NCBI GenBank assembly: GCA_047967505.1
Contig: CM106538.1
Source of the DNA: Dipteris shenzhenensis
Taxonomy: Eukaryota > Polypodiophyta > Polypodiopsida > Gleicheniales
Length of the DNA stretch: 64,000 bases
Reading direction: 5' to 3' (one strand)
The notes under the pieces are model-generated. The model was not told the DNA's origin. It made no database searches and saw nothing but the letters and a program-made list of their open reading frames with translations. The position numbers were made by a program, and so were the translations under genes. Each line of letters begins with the position of its first letter. The stretch's first letter is position 1. Below are positions 21,084 to 31,255 of this stretch, piece after piece.

Positions 21084-22416
21084 GGGGCTTCACATGCAAC
21101 ATAACTCTTGAAATTATTTAACAATCTCATTCAAAACGTTAATTTCTTTTTTTTAAATCTCACATTCGAATTTGGAATGTGTGTTATTGCTTGGAGACCA
21201 AGTTTTTCAAATTATGTTAGGCACTGCATAAGTTATGGGCCAGGCAAGTTACCCATATGCAATATACTTCACAAAAAATGGCTACATGACCTAATCATGC
21301 ATTGGCTTCATACATCCCCACATCTTACTTGGATATCTCTTAGATACAATCTCAAAAGGCATATATAAACTAGGAGCTACAATCGATAGGTTTTTTTCTC
21401 CTCATATGATTTGTGACTATCTTGAATTTATATTATGGATTAAGATTCGAATATTAGATGGCATTGCATAATTATCCATGTACCAACAAGCGTGTACATA
21501 TGTTACAAAGGTAAGTGTGCCTAAGTGGCACTCTTGCTTATGTGGTAGGATTGCCTATGTTAGTGATGGTGTGGCATTGTGCAACATAGTACTATTGAGG
21601 TACATGTAGCAACAATGTGGCTATATGCCAATTGTTATCTTATCTGAGTTTTGCTTTATGCCTATGGAAGCTTGCTTTATGTGCAACATCTATGTGAAGC
21701 TCTATCCTCACACTACCTATGTGTGCTTGTCTCTGTGTCTCATGTTGTTGTGTTGTTTACTTCTTTAGCTTGTCTATAGTGGCATGTTGTTCACTGTGTA
21801 GAAACAAAGCTTTTAAGGGACATTTTAGCTATTCTATTCTATATTCTGGAAAGGTGCATTGTAAAAAATGATGTCTTGGCTTTCAAAGGTTAAAGCTATG
21901 AATTGTTCTTTTGAGGAAAAAGCCGCAGCTTTTAAAGATAGAAGCAACACTTAAAGGAACTCCGCATTTATTATATTATGTATCATATTATCTAAAATCC
22001 GAATGCCATGCTTTTCATGCAGTAAGTAGGAATGGGCTCTTATTAAAGAACTTTTTCTTTCATAAGAAAGCAAAGTAAGAGCAAGGTTTTATTATGGAAA
22101 AACTTTAATTGGCTTATGTGCCATCAATAGAACTATCTATAAGGTCAAAACTTGTTGATTCAAAAAACTAAGGGAACATTTTAATTTAGTGGCTTTATTT
22201 TCCATATATATTGTACCAGAGATAAAGGAGGTTTTAAAGATAACAAGTCCCAAGAGGCATACATTGCGACCTTATGATAGATAGTACATGACCTTACATG
22301 TGATAACTATGTAAGCATGAACTGATTGATGCCTTTAAATAAGGGATATTTGAGAGGCAAACTTTCAAATCAAGCTTTTAGATCGATGTGTAGACATGAC
22401 CTTACATATGTAAGCA
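21084..22416. other. Intergenic, AT-rich, no gene recognised
   Basis: About 1.3 kb downstream of the terpene synthase gene. Only short non-conserved frames occur. TTTATT on plus near 22190-22197 would read AATAAA on minus, and could serve as a poly(A) signal for the terpene synthase gene about 220 bp past its stop codon. Confidence 0.5.
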
Positions 22417-23439
22417 TCAGTGTGTAGATAGATCTGCATATCGAGCACTCAAAGAGTTCCAGTAAAGTGTTCCCGCCAGCCAATTGCCCACACCTTCGAG
22501 ATAGCCTTGCAGCCCAGTTTTATCCATCAGGCTTGTCTTCCTTATCTCGTTCACCAGCCTAACACACTCCTCGTCTTTGACTTTGATTAGCTCGCACACT
22601 TCCGAAACAATCCCCGACAAGTCGACAGGACTGCATGTGGATTTGGATTTTGAATGGTCCAAATACATCACTGCAATAAGATTGAAATAATCGCCTTCAA
22701 GATACTCCTTTTTGAACGACACCAGATCGTTCACCCAGCAGAGATTGTCGGTTGTGGCGTCCTGCAGTTTGCAAATGAGTGGATTCGTGTATGTTTCTTC
22801 ATCAAGCTCTACGCCCAGCGTGTACTCCATCAGTATGGAGGCCGGATACCACCCATAAGTGCATCGACGTATTTCAATGAAAGTGTTTAGATCAGGAACA
22901 GTCTGTGTTTGTCGATAGATAACCTGGCTCCTATTCGCGTCGAGGAACGCCTTGAAGTATCGGATAAAGCGACCCTGCTGCGTCTTCGGCATCTCTTCGC
23001 AGATCTCGTTCCACCAATCAGCGGCAGTTTCGGTTATCACGCGCGCCACGTGAGAAGAGGACGAGTTACTGATGACTTTGCCTTCTAAGACACCTATAAT
23101 TGATTGCAAAATCTCATCAGCCGCAGCCGAGTTGGCTCCCATTTCCTTGGGATCGTCAAGGAAGTTATCCAACAAGAACATCCAGGCGACGTGCTTGACT
23201 ATGGGTACCATCCGTTTGCTAATACCATTGGCATAGGCCAGGCACGCAAAGAGATGAAACCTGGACTCAACAAGGAGTTTGTCGGTAAAGCCGGATTTCG
23301 CAAGGTCCTTGAAGCAGGATACGACCCAGGAATCACAAATGGATTTGAGTTGAAGACAATCGGGGTGATTGTTCCAGGGAAAGGAGCATTGGGGATGGGG
23401 AATAGTTATATTTTGGACATTGGAAGGCAAGTTCTCCAT
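22417..23439 (-). CDS. Microbial-type terpene synthase-like protein (MTPSL)
   Basis: An intact single-exon gene of 340 residues. I chose the ATG at 23439 (MENLPSN). An upstream in-frame ATG at 23565 would add 42 hydrophobic residues that look untranslated, because a TATA-like stretch lies at 23544-23535. Class I terpene synthase motifs are present: the metal-binding box DNFLDD at 91-96, and the NSE triad NDLVSFKKE at 237-245 with N237, S241 and E245. Near the C-terminus W327 and the R333-Y334 pair match the WxxxxxRY motif. The enzyme is expected to ionise a prenyl diphosphate (C10-C20) with Mg ions in the cytosol and form a mono- or sesquiterpene. The first box is DNxxDD, not DDxxD, which is unusual. 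Length, single-exon form and sequence fit the MTPSL family of non-seed plants, not the two-domain plant TPS family. No transit peptide is evident from M23439. Confidence 0.92.
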   Translation of the reverse strand: MENLPSNVQNITIPHPQCSFPWNNHPDCLQLKSICDSWVVSCFKDLAKSGFTDKLLVESRFHLFACLAYANGISKRMVPIVKHVAWMFLLDNFLDDPKEMGANSAAADEILQSIIGVLEGKVISNSSSSHVARVITETAADWWNEICEEMPKTQQGRFIRYFKAFLDANRSQVIYRQTQTVPDLNTFIEIRRCTYGWYPASILMEYTLGVELDEETYTNPLICKLQDATTDNLCWVNDLVSFKKEYLEGDYFNLIAVMYLDHSKSKSTCSPVDLSGIVSEVCELIKVKDEECVRLVNEIRKTSLMDKTGLQGYLEGVGNWLAGTLYWNSLSARYADLSTH

Positions 23440-23534
23440 GGAGGAAGATAGAACGAAGATAGAATGAAGACAGACAGATCGAAGGGGATAGAGCGGGAGT
23501 CGGTATGCGGGTAAGTCGAGAAGAAGAAGATCGG

Positions 23535-23544
23535 TAATAAATAG
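23535..23544 (-). promoter_or_regulatory. TATA-like element of the MTPSL gene
   Basis: Read on minus, CTATTTATTA lies about 100 bp upstream of the chosen ATG. It is the best TATA candidate in the upstream 300 bp. It supports a start codon at 23439 rather than 23565. Confidence 0.5.
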
Positions 23545-23576
23545 AGCCCGACGGAGTAAGATCAACGCACACGTTT

Positions 23577-23690
23577 ATCATCGTGTCCTATATTTCAGAC
23601 CTGAGACATCATCGTGTCCTATATTTCAGACCTGACACAGGTCCTATCCCATCAACGTGTCCTATATTTCAGACCTGACACAGGTCCTAT
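23577..23690. promoter_or_regulatory. Three-unit repeat in the MTPSL upstream region
   Basis: A 28-bp unit (ATCATCGTGTCCTATATTTC, then AGACCTGA) occurs at 23577, 23608 and 23651. After units 2 and 3 comes CACAGGTCCTATC, which with the unit end makes the inverted repeat GACCTGACACAGGTC. It lies just upstream of the TATA-like box. It may be a multimerised binding site that controls the gene, or a neutral minisatellite. Confidence 0.75.
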
Positions 23691-23701
23691 CGGGTTTGTG
23701 T

Positions 23702-23707
23702 CACGTG
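23702..23707. promoter_or_regulatory. G-box CACGTG upstream of MTPSL
   Basis: The palindrome CACGTG sits in GTCACGTGTGG, about 265 bp upstream of the ATG. bHLH and bZIP factors bind such sites in plant promoters. A single hexamer is weak evidence by itself. Confidence 0.4.
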
Positions 23708-23967
23708 TGGTCCCTTAGGCCATCAACGCCGGGTCCCTAGCCTATTTTGTGGGTCGGCGAAAAAGCTGAGCGTCGGCGGAAGTGCAAAAGATTATAGACG
23801 ATTGGGAATTGATCCAACAACATTTATACGCTCTAACTACCACACCATAATTAACATCGTATTTATAATCACATGTTATTATAAGCATCTTTTCCAGGCC
23901 CCCCCCACATCCGGTACGGACAAAGCGGAAACCCCTAAATCTATCATAAAGCCACGCTTCCTACTTA

Positions 23968-24396
23968 GGGGCTTAGCACATGGGAAGAAATAGGATGGGC
24001 TTAGCACATGGGAAGAAATAGGATGGGAATGGGAAAAGGTAGTCCCAAGTGGTCCCATGCATATTTCTATCCTATTCCCATCCCACCATGTGCTATCAAA
24101 AAAAGAACTAGGGATGGGTTTAGGAGGAAGAGGACACATGGCATCATTTCATGTGTTTAAGAGGTGGGGACCTTGTGGGGACAAGGACACATGTCATCCT
24201 TCCATGTTTTTGAATCCCTAAAAAAGGGGAACCTATTCTGGCTGCCAGGGTCTAGAGGCCATGGTCCAAGATGGGAGAAAAAGTGGCTACTCCCATTCTA
24301 AATCCATCCTAGACCACTTGGTGTAGGATGGGAGTAATGATGACAAAAATATTCCCATCCTAAACCCATGCTAGCCCCATCCATGTGCTAAGGCCC
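23968..24396. mobile_element. Tourist-like MITE (429 bp) with TTA duplication
   Basis: The left end GGGGCTTAGCACATGG and the right end, read on minus, GGGCCTTAGCACATGG form terminal inverted repeats. TTA flanks both sides (23965-23967 and 24397-24399), as in PIF/Harbinger-derived Tourist MITEs. The interior has no transposase. A 28-bp block starting GGGCTTAGCACATGGGAAGA is repeated in tandem at the left end. An inner inverted copy of the end sits near 24070-24110. Confidence 0.75.
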
Positions 24397-24519
24397 TTAA
24401 GTGATGGGTATACATAAAGTTGGAGGAAGATAATACCTCTTATTCATGCCTACGATCATCTTAAAGTTCTATTCATTTAGTCGGCACCCACCTAATTATT
24501 TTGACCTATTAAAGGATTT

Positions 24520-25240
24520 TAGGGTGCACTATGACTCGTGAAGTAATTGTAAGTTGTCTTCCTTTTAAAAGAATTACAATCATGCTTATGAACTCTTTGA
24601 GTTTAGTGGGACACCTTAATCTTATGTATAATGAAGCCTACATTGAACGAAACTTGTATATTCATCAAGCCTTAAATGCAAGCTTTAAAATAGTGAGAAC
24701 ATACCATCAAAGGAATTATAGGTCCCTCAAAGATAAAAACCTATAAAAAATTGTTCATTGGAGGAAAACTAAATAGTTTCTAAAACATGAATCAATGAGG
24801 CATATTGTGTCTTTGTTTTAAAAGAATTACAATCATGTCGGTAACCCTTTAATTTTAATAAGAGACCATGACCTTATCTGTGTTATAAAAAAGTCAAATT
24901 GTAAAATAGTGTGAAAATTAGGCCGTTAAAGGAATAGGTCCCTTGGACCACCATCTTATAAAATAGTGTGAAAATTAGGCGGTCAAAGGAAGGTCCCTTG
25001 GATATAAAAGTCAATAATATAAGATCACCATCTTATATATGTGTCAAAAAATTTAAAGCCACATTATAGAATTAGGCCGTCAAAGGAATAGGCTCCTTAG
25101 AGATAAAATACAATATAAAATTTGATTGATTAGATGAGATGTTGAATGTTGTCCTATGAGTAGTTTTAAAAAATAAAAAAGCACTGCATATTGTGTCTTC
25201 TTCTTTGAAACATTTAAATTATGTTGCAAAGGTCCCTTAC
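24520..25240. repeat. Diverged repeats in an AT-rich spacer
   Basis: Two motif blocks recur: AAAAGAATTACAATCATG (about 24568 and 24821), and AATTAGGC followed by CGTCAAAGGAATAGG-like sequence (about 24917, 24975, 25073; weaker at 24705). Spacing varies. It looks like a decayed tandem array of about 250 bp and shorter units. I see no gene. Confidence 0.55.
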
Positions 25241-25565
25241 GGACTCCTTACAGATCAATAGATCCCTCAGAGCCCGGGGAGTCCACTAGGGTTTATCGTA
25301 TGGTACCATGTGAGTGTAAGGGAGGGGGGTTATATAAGGGAAGGAAGGTACATTAAGGTGGTGTACATAAACCCCTTAGAAAGGTGAGTGTAGATAAATC
25401 CTTTTATGTGTAAGTGGTCTACATATACACCTCACTTGGTATTAAAAAACACCCTTAACTATAAAAATACATTTGACATAAAGTTTAAAATACACCATTA
25501 AGTATAAAATGGACCTCATAAACAATCTTTACACACTTGTGATTACAAAGCCGTCAGCCATTATG

Positions 25566-26024
25566 TTACTCAGTACCAATGTCTTCAATGCCAGGCCCTT
25601 GACTACCAGGGTCCTGACTAATAGGCTGCTCTAAGACTAGAGTCTCAGTAGCAAGGTCCTCAATAGTTTGCTCTTTAGTTCCAAGCACCTGAGTAGTAGG
25701 CTGCTCTAGAGTCTCATGACCAAGTTCTTGGTGTGTAGGGACCTGGCTTCTAGGTTCCTGACTAGTAGGCTGCTCTGGAGTCTGTAAGATCATGGTTGAA
25801 GAACCATCTATGCCTCCTGGTAACTCCTCCTAGTCATGCTTTGCCTCATCCATACCTTCTTTGATTAAGGCTTCCTTACTTGATCCACTTGCATGTCCTT
25901 CACCCAAGATCAAGGGTGCCTTCCTCACTTTTAATTTCAAGGGAAGTGCTTCCACCTCTTTAGCCTTACCTTTTCCTGTGACATGCTGTACTACTACTTC
26001 TTGCTGCCGCGAGCCTTCCCGCAT
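25566..26024 (-). pseudogene. Unrecognised low-complexity ORF pair
   Basis: On minus, 26024-25830 encodes a Lys/Glu-rich stretch (GKGKAKEVEALPLKLKVRK). It stops, then continues in the same frame from 25826 to 25566 as a Glu/Gln/Pro/Thr-rich segment with internal repeats of the kind LEQPTSQEPRSQVP. The long biased frame with one stop looks like a once-coding, disordered region, perhaps from a transposon-borne gene. I cannot assign a family. Confidence 0.4.
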
Positions 26025-26049
26025 GATGAGTGGAACCTCCTTGCTATGA

Positions 26050-26244
26050 TTGTATCTCTCTCATCAATTTAGGCGAGATGTTGGGTTCCATGATGAAAAG
26101 CTAGACAGTGCTATGATTGATCTAGAAAACACAATTCATTACTTGCATTCAAAAGAAGATCCAATGATCTATAAGCAATTACAACAGACATATGACAATG
26201 TCAAATGTACAACTTCAACCAACTATCCTCAATGTAGCATGTAA
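26050..26244 (+). CDS. Small unrecognised ORF, second copy
   Basis: Same 64-residue frame as 19669-19863, with start and stop conserved and a few changes such as R to H near residue 31. Function unknown. Its confidence is tied to that of the first copy. Confidence 0.35.
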   Translation: MYLSHQFRRDVGFHDEKLDSAMIDLENTIHYLHSKEDPMIYKQLQQTYDNVKCTTSTNYPQCSM

Positions 26245-26431
26245 GATTAAAAACCCTCTATCATCACATAAATATGATGCTTCATAAACTACATCAGGTA
26301 ATATCCTACTCTATTACTACACATTTGTGAATTTAAAACTATAAACATATAACAATAACACAAAGCCAAGATGATCTCGATTAGCTTTGCCAATCACAAA
26401 TTCAGCTGCTGGGAAAGGTTGAAATTGAGGT

Positions 26432-26662
26432 CACTACAAGACACAGGCCACTTTTCGATGCCGATACTGATGCTAAATACAAAGAAAAAATACTTAACCA
26501 GTGAAAAGTGTTGGAATGTCAGTCGGTGTCTACATCGCAAAGAAAGTGTTGATATAGTCATCGGTATGGGCATAGGTAAGTGAATGTTTCTAGTGTCAGT
26601 ATGGGCATCAGTATGAACATTGGTATCTACCGACACTGGAGTGTCAGTATATACCAACGTTC
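26432..26662. mobile_element. CACTA-type terminus with subterminal repeats (copy 2)
   Basis: Begins CACTACAAGACACAGG and repeats the subterminal motif field of 20053-20280 with small differences. The three bases before it (GGT) are the same in both copies, as expected if the larger block was copied as a unit. Confidence 0.6.
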
Positions 26663-27504
26663 TAATAGAAGAAGTCTTCTCTCCACTCTCCTTAAGTACC
26701 TCCTAGTTCTCTCACTAGGGTTTAAGGGTATCAGAATTATGGGGTAGGATGGGGGCTTGTTTCAGTCCCATCCTACCCCACAAATTTTTTTTTCATTATA
26801 AATGTTACAAAAGAGGTCTACAAAATTACATTACAATGTTACAAAAAGGGTCTACAAAATGGGAAAAGTGCTGAGGTTGAAAATGGTAAATCTGCCACAT
26901 TAATGCGCTACAAAATGGCAAAAGTGTCGAAGTGGAAAATGACAAATCTACTGAAATAATGCCCTAGAAGATGGCAAAAGTGCCAAAATACAAAATGACA
27001 AAATGTCCTATCCTACTGCTCCTCCTCCTCCTCCAACTCTCCTCATCCTCCTCGCCCTCCTCGTCCTCCTTGCCCTCCTCGCCTATAGCCTCTCTGTGTA
27101 GCCTGATCCACCTCCTCTTCTATGAGCCTCTCTGCTTCGTCTTAAGATCTAGTCTCCAAGTCTAGGTCTCTATATGGGTCAAAGTTTCCTCCCTAAGAAC
27201 GAAACAAGTTAGGAAATAAGATAAGAGCATCGATTGTAAGACAACGATGAGGATTAGGGTATACTCACATGATGCTTTGCCACGTTTTGCCAATTAATTC
27301 TATATCCTTCTTGACCTTATGTACTCGTCGTCATCTAGAAGCCTACCAATCATAGATTTATGTGGATCCAAATTCAAGGAGTTAGATATGAATAACAAAA
27401 CATTTGAATGATTGGACATAGTAGATATTCAGTAGAAGATAAATATATACTTACATAAAACCCCTTTTGTTGATCACACATGCTATCTTACATATTTCTT
27501 AGTG

Positions 27505-27517
27505 CCCCCCCCCCCCC
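27505..27517. repeat. Run of 13 C at the repeat/Copia junction
   Basis: The C run joins repeat copy 2 to a Copia pol sequence. See 21062-21083 for the paired run. Confidence 0.95.
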
Positions 27518-28961
27518 GGATCGACCACCAAAACGCAAAGCAATCGGAACCAAGTGGGTGTACAAGACCAAGTACAAGTCTGATGGCACGTTTAATAAGT
27601 ACAAGGCTCAACTCGTGGCAAAAGGATTTGCACAGGTACATGGTTTTGATTATCAAGATACTTTTGCTCCCACAGCTCGACTAACCACAATTCGCAGTGT
27701 TTTGGCTTTAGCTACCGAGGGAAGTTGGCCCGTGTTTCAAATGGATGTGAAATCCGCCTTTTTGAATGGAGATCTCAAGGAGGAGATATACATGGAACAA
27801 CCACCAGGTTTTGAGATCCCCGGTTCAGAAGGTAAAGTCTGCAAACTAAAGAAGGCACTTTACGGGCTGAAACAGGCCCCACGAGCGTGGTAACAGTGAA
27901 TTGATGCCTACTTTCTGCAAAACAGGTTCAGGAGGAGCCCATCTAATGCAAATTTGTATGTCTTTAGAGAAGGAGGCAGGTGTATGATCGTGGTCCTTTA
28001 TGTGGACGACCTTGTCATAACAGGGAACCATGAAGAGAAGATCTCGCAGACGAAGCATTTGCTAGGAAGAGAGTTTGAAATGACAGACCTCGGACTGATG
28101 CATTTCTGTTTGGAGATTGAAGTTTGGCAAGAGCCGAAACAGATCTTCATTTCACAGCTGAAGTATGCTGGAGAGATACTGAAGGCATTTGGCATGGCTG
28201 AGTGCAAGACAGTTGGTACCTTTATGGAGGTTGATGCGAAGCTCTCAAACGAGGATTCATCAGCACTGGTGGACGAAGCGAAGTACAAGAGGCTTGTGGG
28301 CAGCTTGATTTACCTGTGCAACACACGGCCGGACATCAATTTTGCGATTGGTGTACTAAGCAGGTTTTCCAATAAGCTTCGGGAGAACCATTGGAGGGCA
28401 GGGATGCAGGTGCTGAAATACATCAAAGGCACACTTGATTATGGCATCACCTATACCAAGGGCAACATCTTGACCGGATTCTGTGACTCAGATTGGTGGG
28501 CAGGAGACGTGGACAGCAGGAGATCAGTGACAGGCTACTGTTTCTCACTTGGATCTGGAGTTGTGTCATGGGTCAGCAAGAAGCAACCCACAATTGCCCT
28601 TTCTTCTACCGAGGCCGAGTACAAATCTGCATGCTTTACTTCTTGCGAGGCAGTGTGGTTGAGGAGGATTTTGGGGGACATGGGTGCAATGCAGAACAAG
28701 CCTACGCAATTATCATGTGACAATCAGAGTCGCATGGCGATTGCAAAGAACCCGATGTTCCACGCTCGCACAAAACACATTGAGATTCAATATCACTTTG
28801 TATGCGAGCTCATCATGGATGGAGAGGTCGACTTGGTGTACTGTCCAACTACAGAGAATGCTGCGGACATCTTCACGAAGGCTCTTGGAAGAGACTTGCT
28901 AGAGAGGCATCTTCATCCGACTTGGGCCAAAAAAGTAAGTTCACTTGCGGGTGGACATTGA
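27518..28961 (+). pseudogene. Copia pol (RT and RNase H), second family, 5' truncated
   Basis: The frame opens at once in the RT ([20 protein letters not shown]) with the upstream Gag, protease and integrase missing. 27518-27892 reaches [11 protein letters not shown], then meets TAA and TGA. 27954-28961 then runs uninterrupted for 335 codons through the intact YVDDLVITG box, the connection region, RNase H (SSTEAEYKSA, CDNQSRMAIAKNP) and the terminal DIFTKALG motif. It differs clearly from the family at 5164-12344. Only two or three stops near 27892-27902 separate the halves, so it is a young relic cut off at its left by the poly-C. Confidence 0.9.
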
Positions 28962-29674
28962 GGGGGGGTGTTAGATATCAATGCTCCACTCTCGTGTAAC
29001 TATGCGGGAACCAGCTAACACTACTTGTAAGCCCCCCTTTTGAGGAGAAGGCATTTGAGTAGCTCGGTTATCCGGTAGGTCCTGGTTTGGACACCAGATG
29101 GGGGCCATGTGTGGCCTGATGGCTGGATGGCTTCAAATAGAGTTGGCACACCGCCAACTAGGCTACATGCAAGTGCGGGAAGGCATCCCTTTATTGACCG
29201 CACTGAGAGTAGACGGAGCATTTCTTGGGGCAGCCCACTCTTGGGTTGCGGGGCCTGTTTGGAGCCTCAAATGATCCCGGCCGAACGGAGACCGTAGGTT
29301 AGTTCCTCTATTTTTTGCGCACCAGTTCTATCATCTGGTTGGTGGCCTACCGACCCCCAGTCGACCGTTTTGGGAGGATTGGGTCGGTCACCCAATTGAG
29401 CCTAACCGACTGGCTATACAAGAGCAAGCCCGTGAAGCCCATTTCATCACTGGCTATAGCAACCCTGATTCCTTAGCATCCAGCCTCCGTCTTCTACTGT
29501 TTCCAGCATGCCATCGAAGCTTCTTTCACAAGAGCGCATGGTTGGGAGGCAGCACCATCTATTGTATCAGTTCTACAATAATCAAAATTCTGATTCTTCA
29601 TACTATCTTGTTTTCTCTCTTGTGTATGAGATCCTGTTATCTGTTGAGCACAGACGTTGTATTATTTTCTTACA
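28959..29674 (+). repeat. PPT and 3' LTR of the second Copia
   Basis: A purine run TGAGGGGGGG at about 28959-28968 is the polypurine tract. The LTR starts TGTTAGATATCAATGC at 28969. Its body has no ORF of note. The right end is not clear, since no matching 5' LTR exists in the window. CA termini near 29600 or 29650 are candidates. Another repeat starts at 29675. Confidence 0.7.
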
Positions 29675-30249
29675 GTTATACCTTAACATACTTCTTGTGA
29701 TTTGGCATGATGAGAGTCTTTTCTTTCAAAGTCATGCTCTCTTTTAGTAGCTTTCAAAGTTTATTTTTATTGATTATTAAAATATACAAAACTAGTGCGT
29801 ATTTTTTTTATTAAAACATTATTGGAAAAAGTAGAACTACGGTTTGATAGCAATCATTTACAGTAGTCACAAGAGATACTTAAGGAAAATCATTTTTCAA
29901 AAATACCATGGATGGTTTATATAAATGGTAGTGTTGTAATTAGTAATATTTTTTCCCACATGGAGGATGTCTAGCTTCCTTAATATATTTATCACAAGCC
30001 TTGAAAATTACTTCATTAGATAGTTGTTAATAAAACTCTATTGTTGCTCTTGTTGTAGATGATTTATCATGATAGTTTTTGACATTACCGTCTGTGAATT
30101 GGTCAAAGTCATCCTTGTTTTGGTAGTTGTTGATTGCACTATTTCATGAACTCATTTAGTTTTTCATAGGAATGGAGCCCTCAAATGTACGCACTTGGCT
30201 CCTCACGTGCGTTATATGTTAGCTTCATCTGGGATGTTTGTAAGTAGCA

Positions 30250-31050
30250 TGGGATATGTTTGTAGCTCTTTATTTGTCTAGGATCACTTCCAGGATTCTC
30301 ACACTGAGAAACCAAATCAACCAAAGTTTCTACAATAGTAATGAAACTGATCATGCTTATGTACTCAAGATCAAGGATTACAACAATCAACTCGCACAAG
30401 CAAGAGGAGAGACCATGAATCCCATAGAAATAGTTCAAGTCATTCTAAATAGGCTAGGAAAGGGATACAAGAATCTAGTCTAGAGTATTACCATTCAATG
30501 ACAAATTCCAATAATTGAAGAGCTACAATGAGTGTTACTTGGTGAAGAACTCATGACGCAAGCCATTCATGTACACAAAGGTCATTCCAATGATCAAGCA
30601 TTCACATCCTCAAATAGAAGCAGAGGCAGAGGCACAAGTAGAGGTAGATCATTTCAGCAAAGTGGTCATCATCAACAACAAAGTCATTAGCAAAGTTAGC
30701 ATCCTCAGCAACATCAACATTAAAATCCAAGTTCATTCCAATAGAGGAAGATTCCAAGAATGAGGGAATGCATCCACCACCATATAAAGCATTCAATGCA
30801 TTTACTGTCATAAGCTTGGACACTATGAAAGAGATTGCTGCAAGAAGCAATACGACCAAGGCGGTCAATCTAGCAACAATTGAGGGAATTTTTGAGGAAG
30901 AGAAATTCATCATGGTGGAAATTCAAGTCACAATCATTATGCCAATGAACGTGAGAATATGTTTCTTGCAAGCAAGGACATGCAGAAGACTGAAACAGTA
31001 TATCTTGACATTGATTGCAATTCAAAAGGGGAATGCAGTTATAACGTTGA
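30250..31050 (+). pseudogene. Gag relic of Copia block A
   Basis: 30256-30483 matches the UBN2-type Gag (ILTLRNQINQSFYNSNETDH, then MNPIEIVQVILN). TAG at 30481-30483 ends it, then the frame continues with breaks through a Gln/Arg-rich zone to the zinc knuckle C-I-Y-C-HKLGH-YERD-C near 30797-30838. It is a nucleocapsid/capsid gene with several stops. Confidence 0.82.
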
Positions 31051-31051
31051 T

Positions 31052-31255
31052 CTTCAATAGAATGATATTTTTAATATCTAAATTTTATAGAAATTAATTT
31101 ACATAAGGGAGTTTTTAAATGATTTTGAAAAAATTGACAGGTTTGTATAGAAAAAGGGTATATTTTATTAATGGAAAAATTACAAATAAGGGATTTTACA
31201 AATAGGCCTTGAACGCACATGATATAGAGGGTTTACACATAGTGACCCCCCTGAG
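31052..31255. mobile_element. MITE remnant in the protease region of block A
   Basis: Same element as 58559-58789, with the right end kept (ATAGTGACCCCCCTGAG) and followed by GTGGCGCA. The left end and about 80 bp of adjacent Gag/protease sequence are deleted: GTTGATC joins directly to TTCAATAG. Confidence 0.8.

Larger units (their letters stand above)
26042..27517. repeat. 1.4-kb dispersed repeat, copy 2, ending in poly-C
   Basis: Homologous to 19661-21083. It has an extra block of about 70 bp near 26670-26740 (with TTCTCTCCACTCTCCTTAAG) and ends in 13 C. Immediately after the poly-C comes a Copia pol frame with no transition, unlike copy 1. Confidence 0.88.

Noticed and set aside
23104-23451. 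115-codon plus-strand frame
   Set aside because: Antisense shadow of the terpene synthase coding sequence.
22417-23565. Longer 382-codon terpene synthase from the ATG at 23565, perhaps with a transit peptide
   Set aside because: The extra 42 residues overlap the TATA-like stretch and lack the composition of a plastid transit peptide. MTPSL proteins usually start close to the 23439 ATG.
24531-24746. 71-codon frame
   Set aside because: Lies in the diverged AT-rich repeat field and has no counterpart in the other repeat units.
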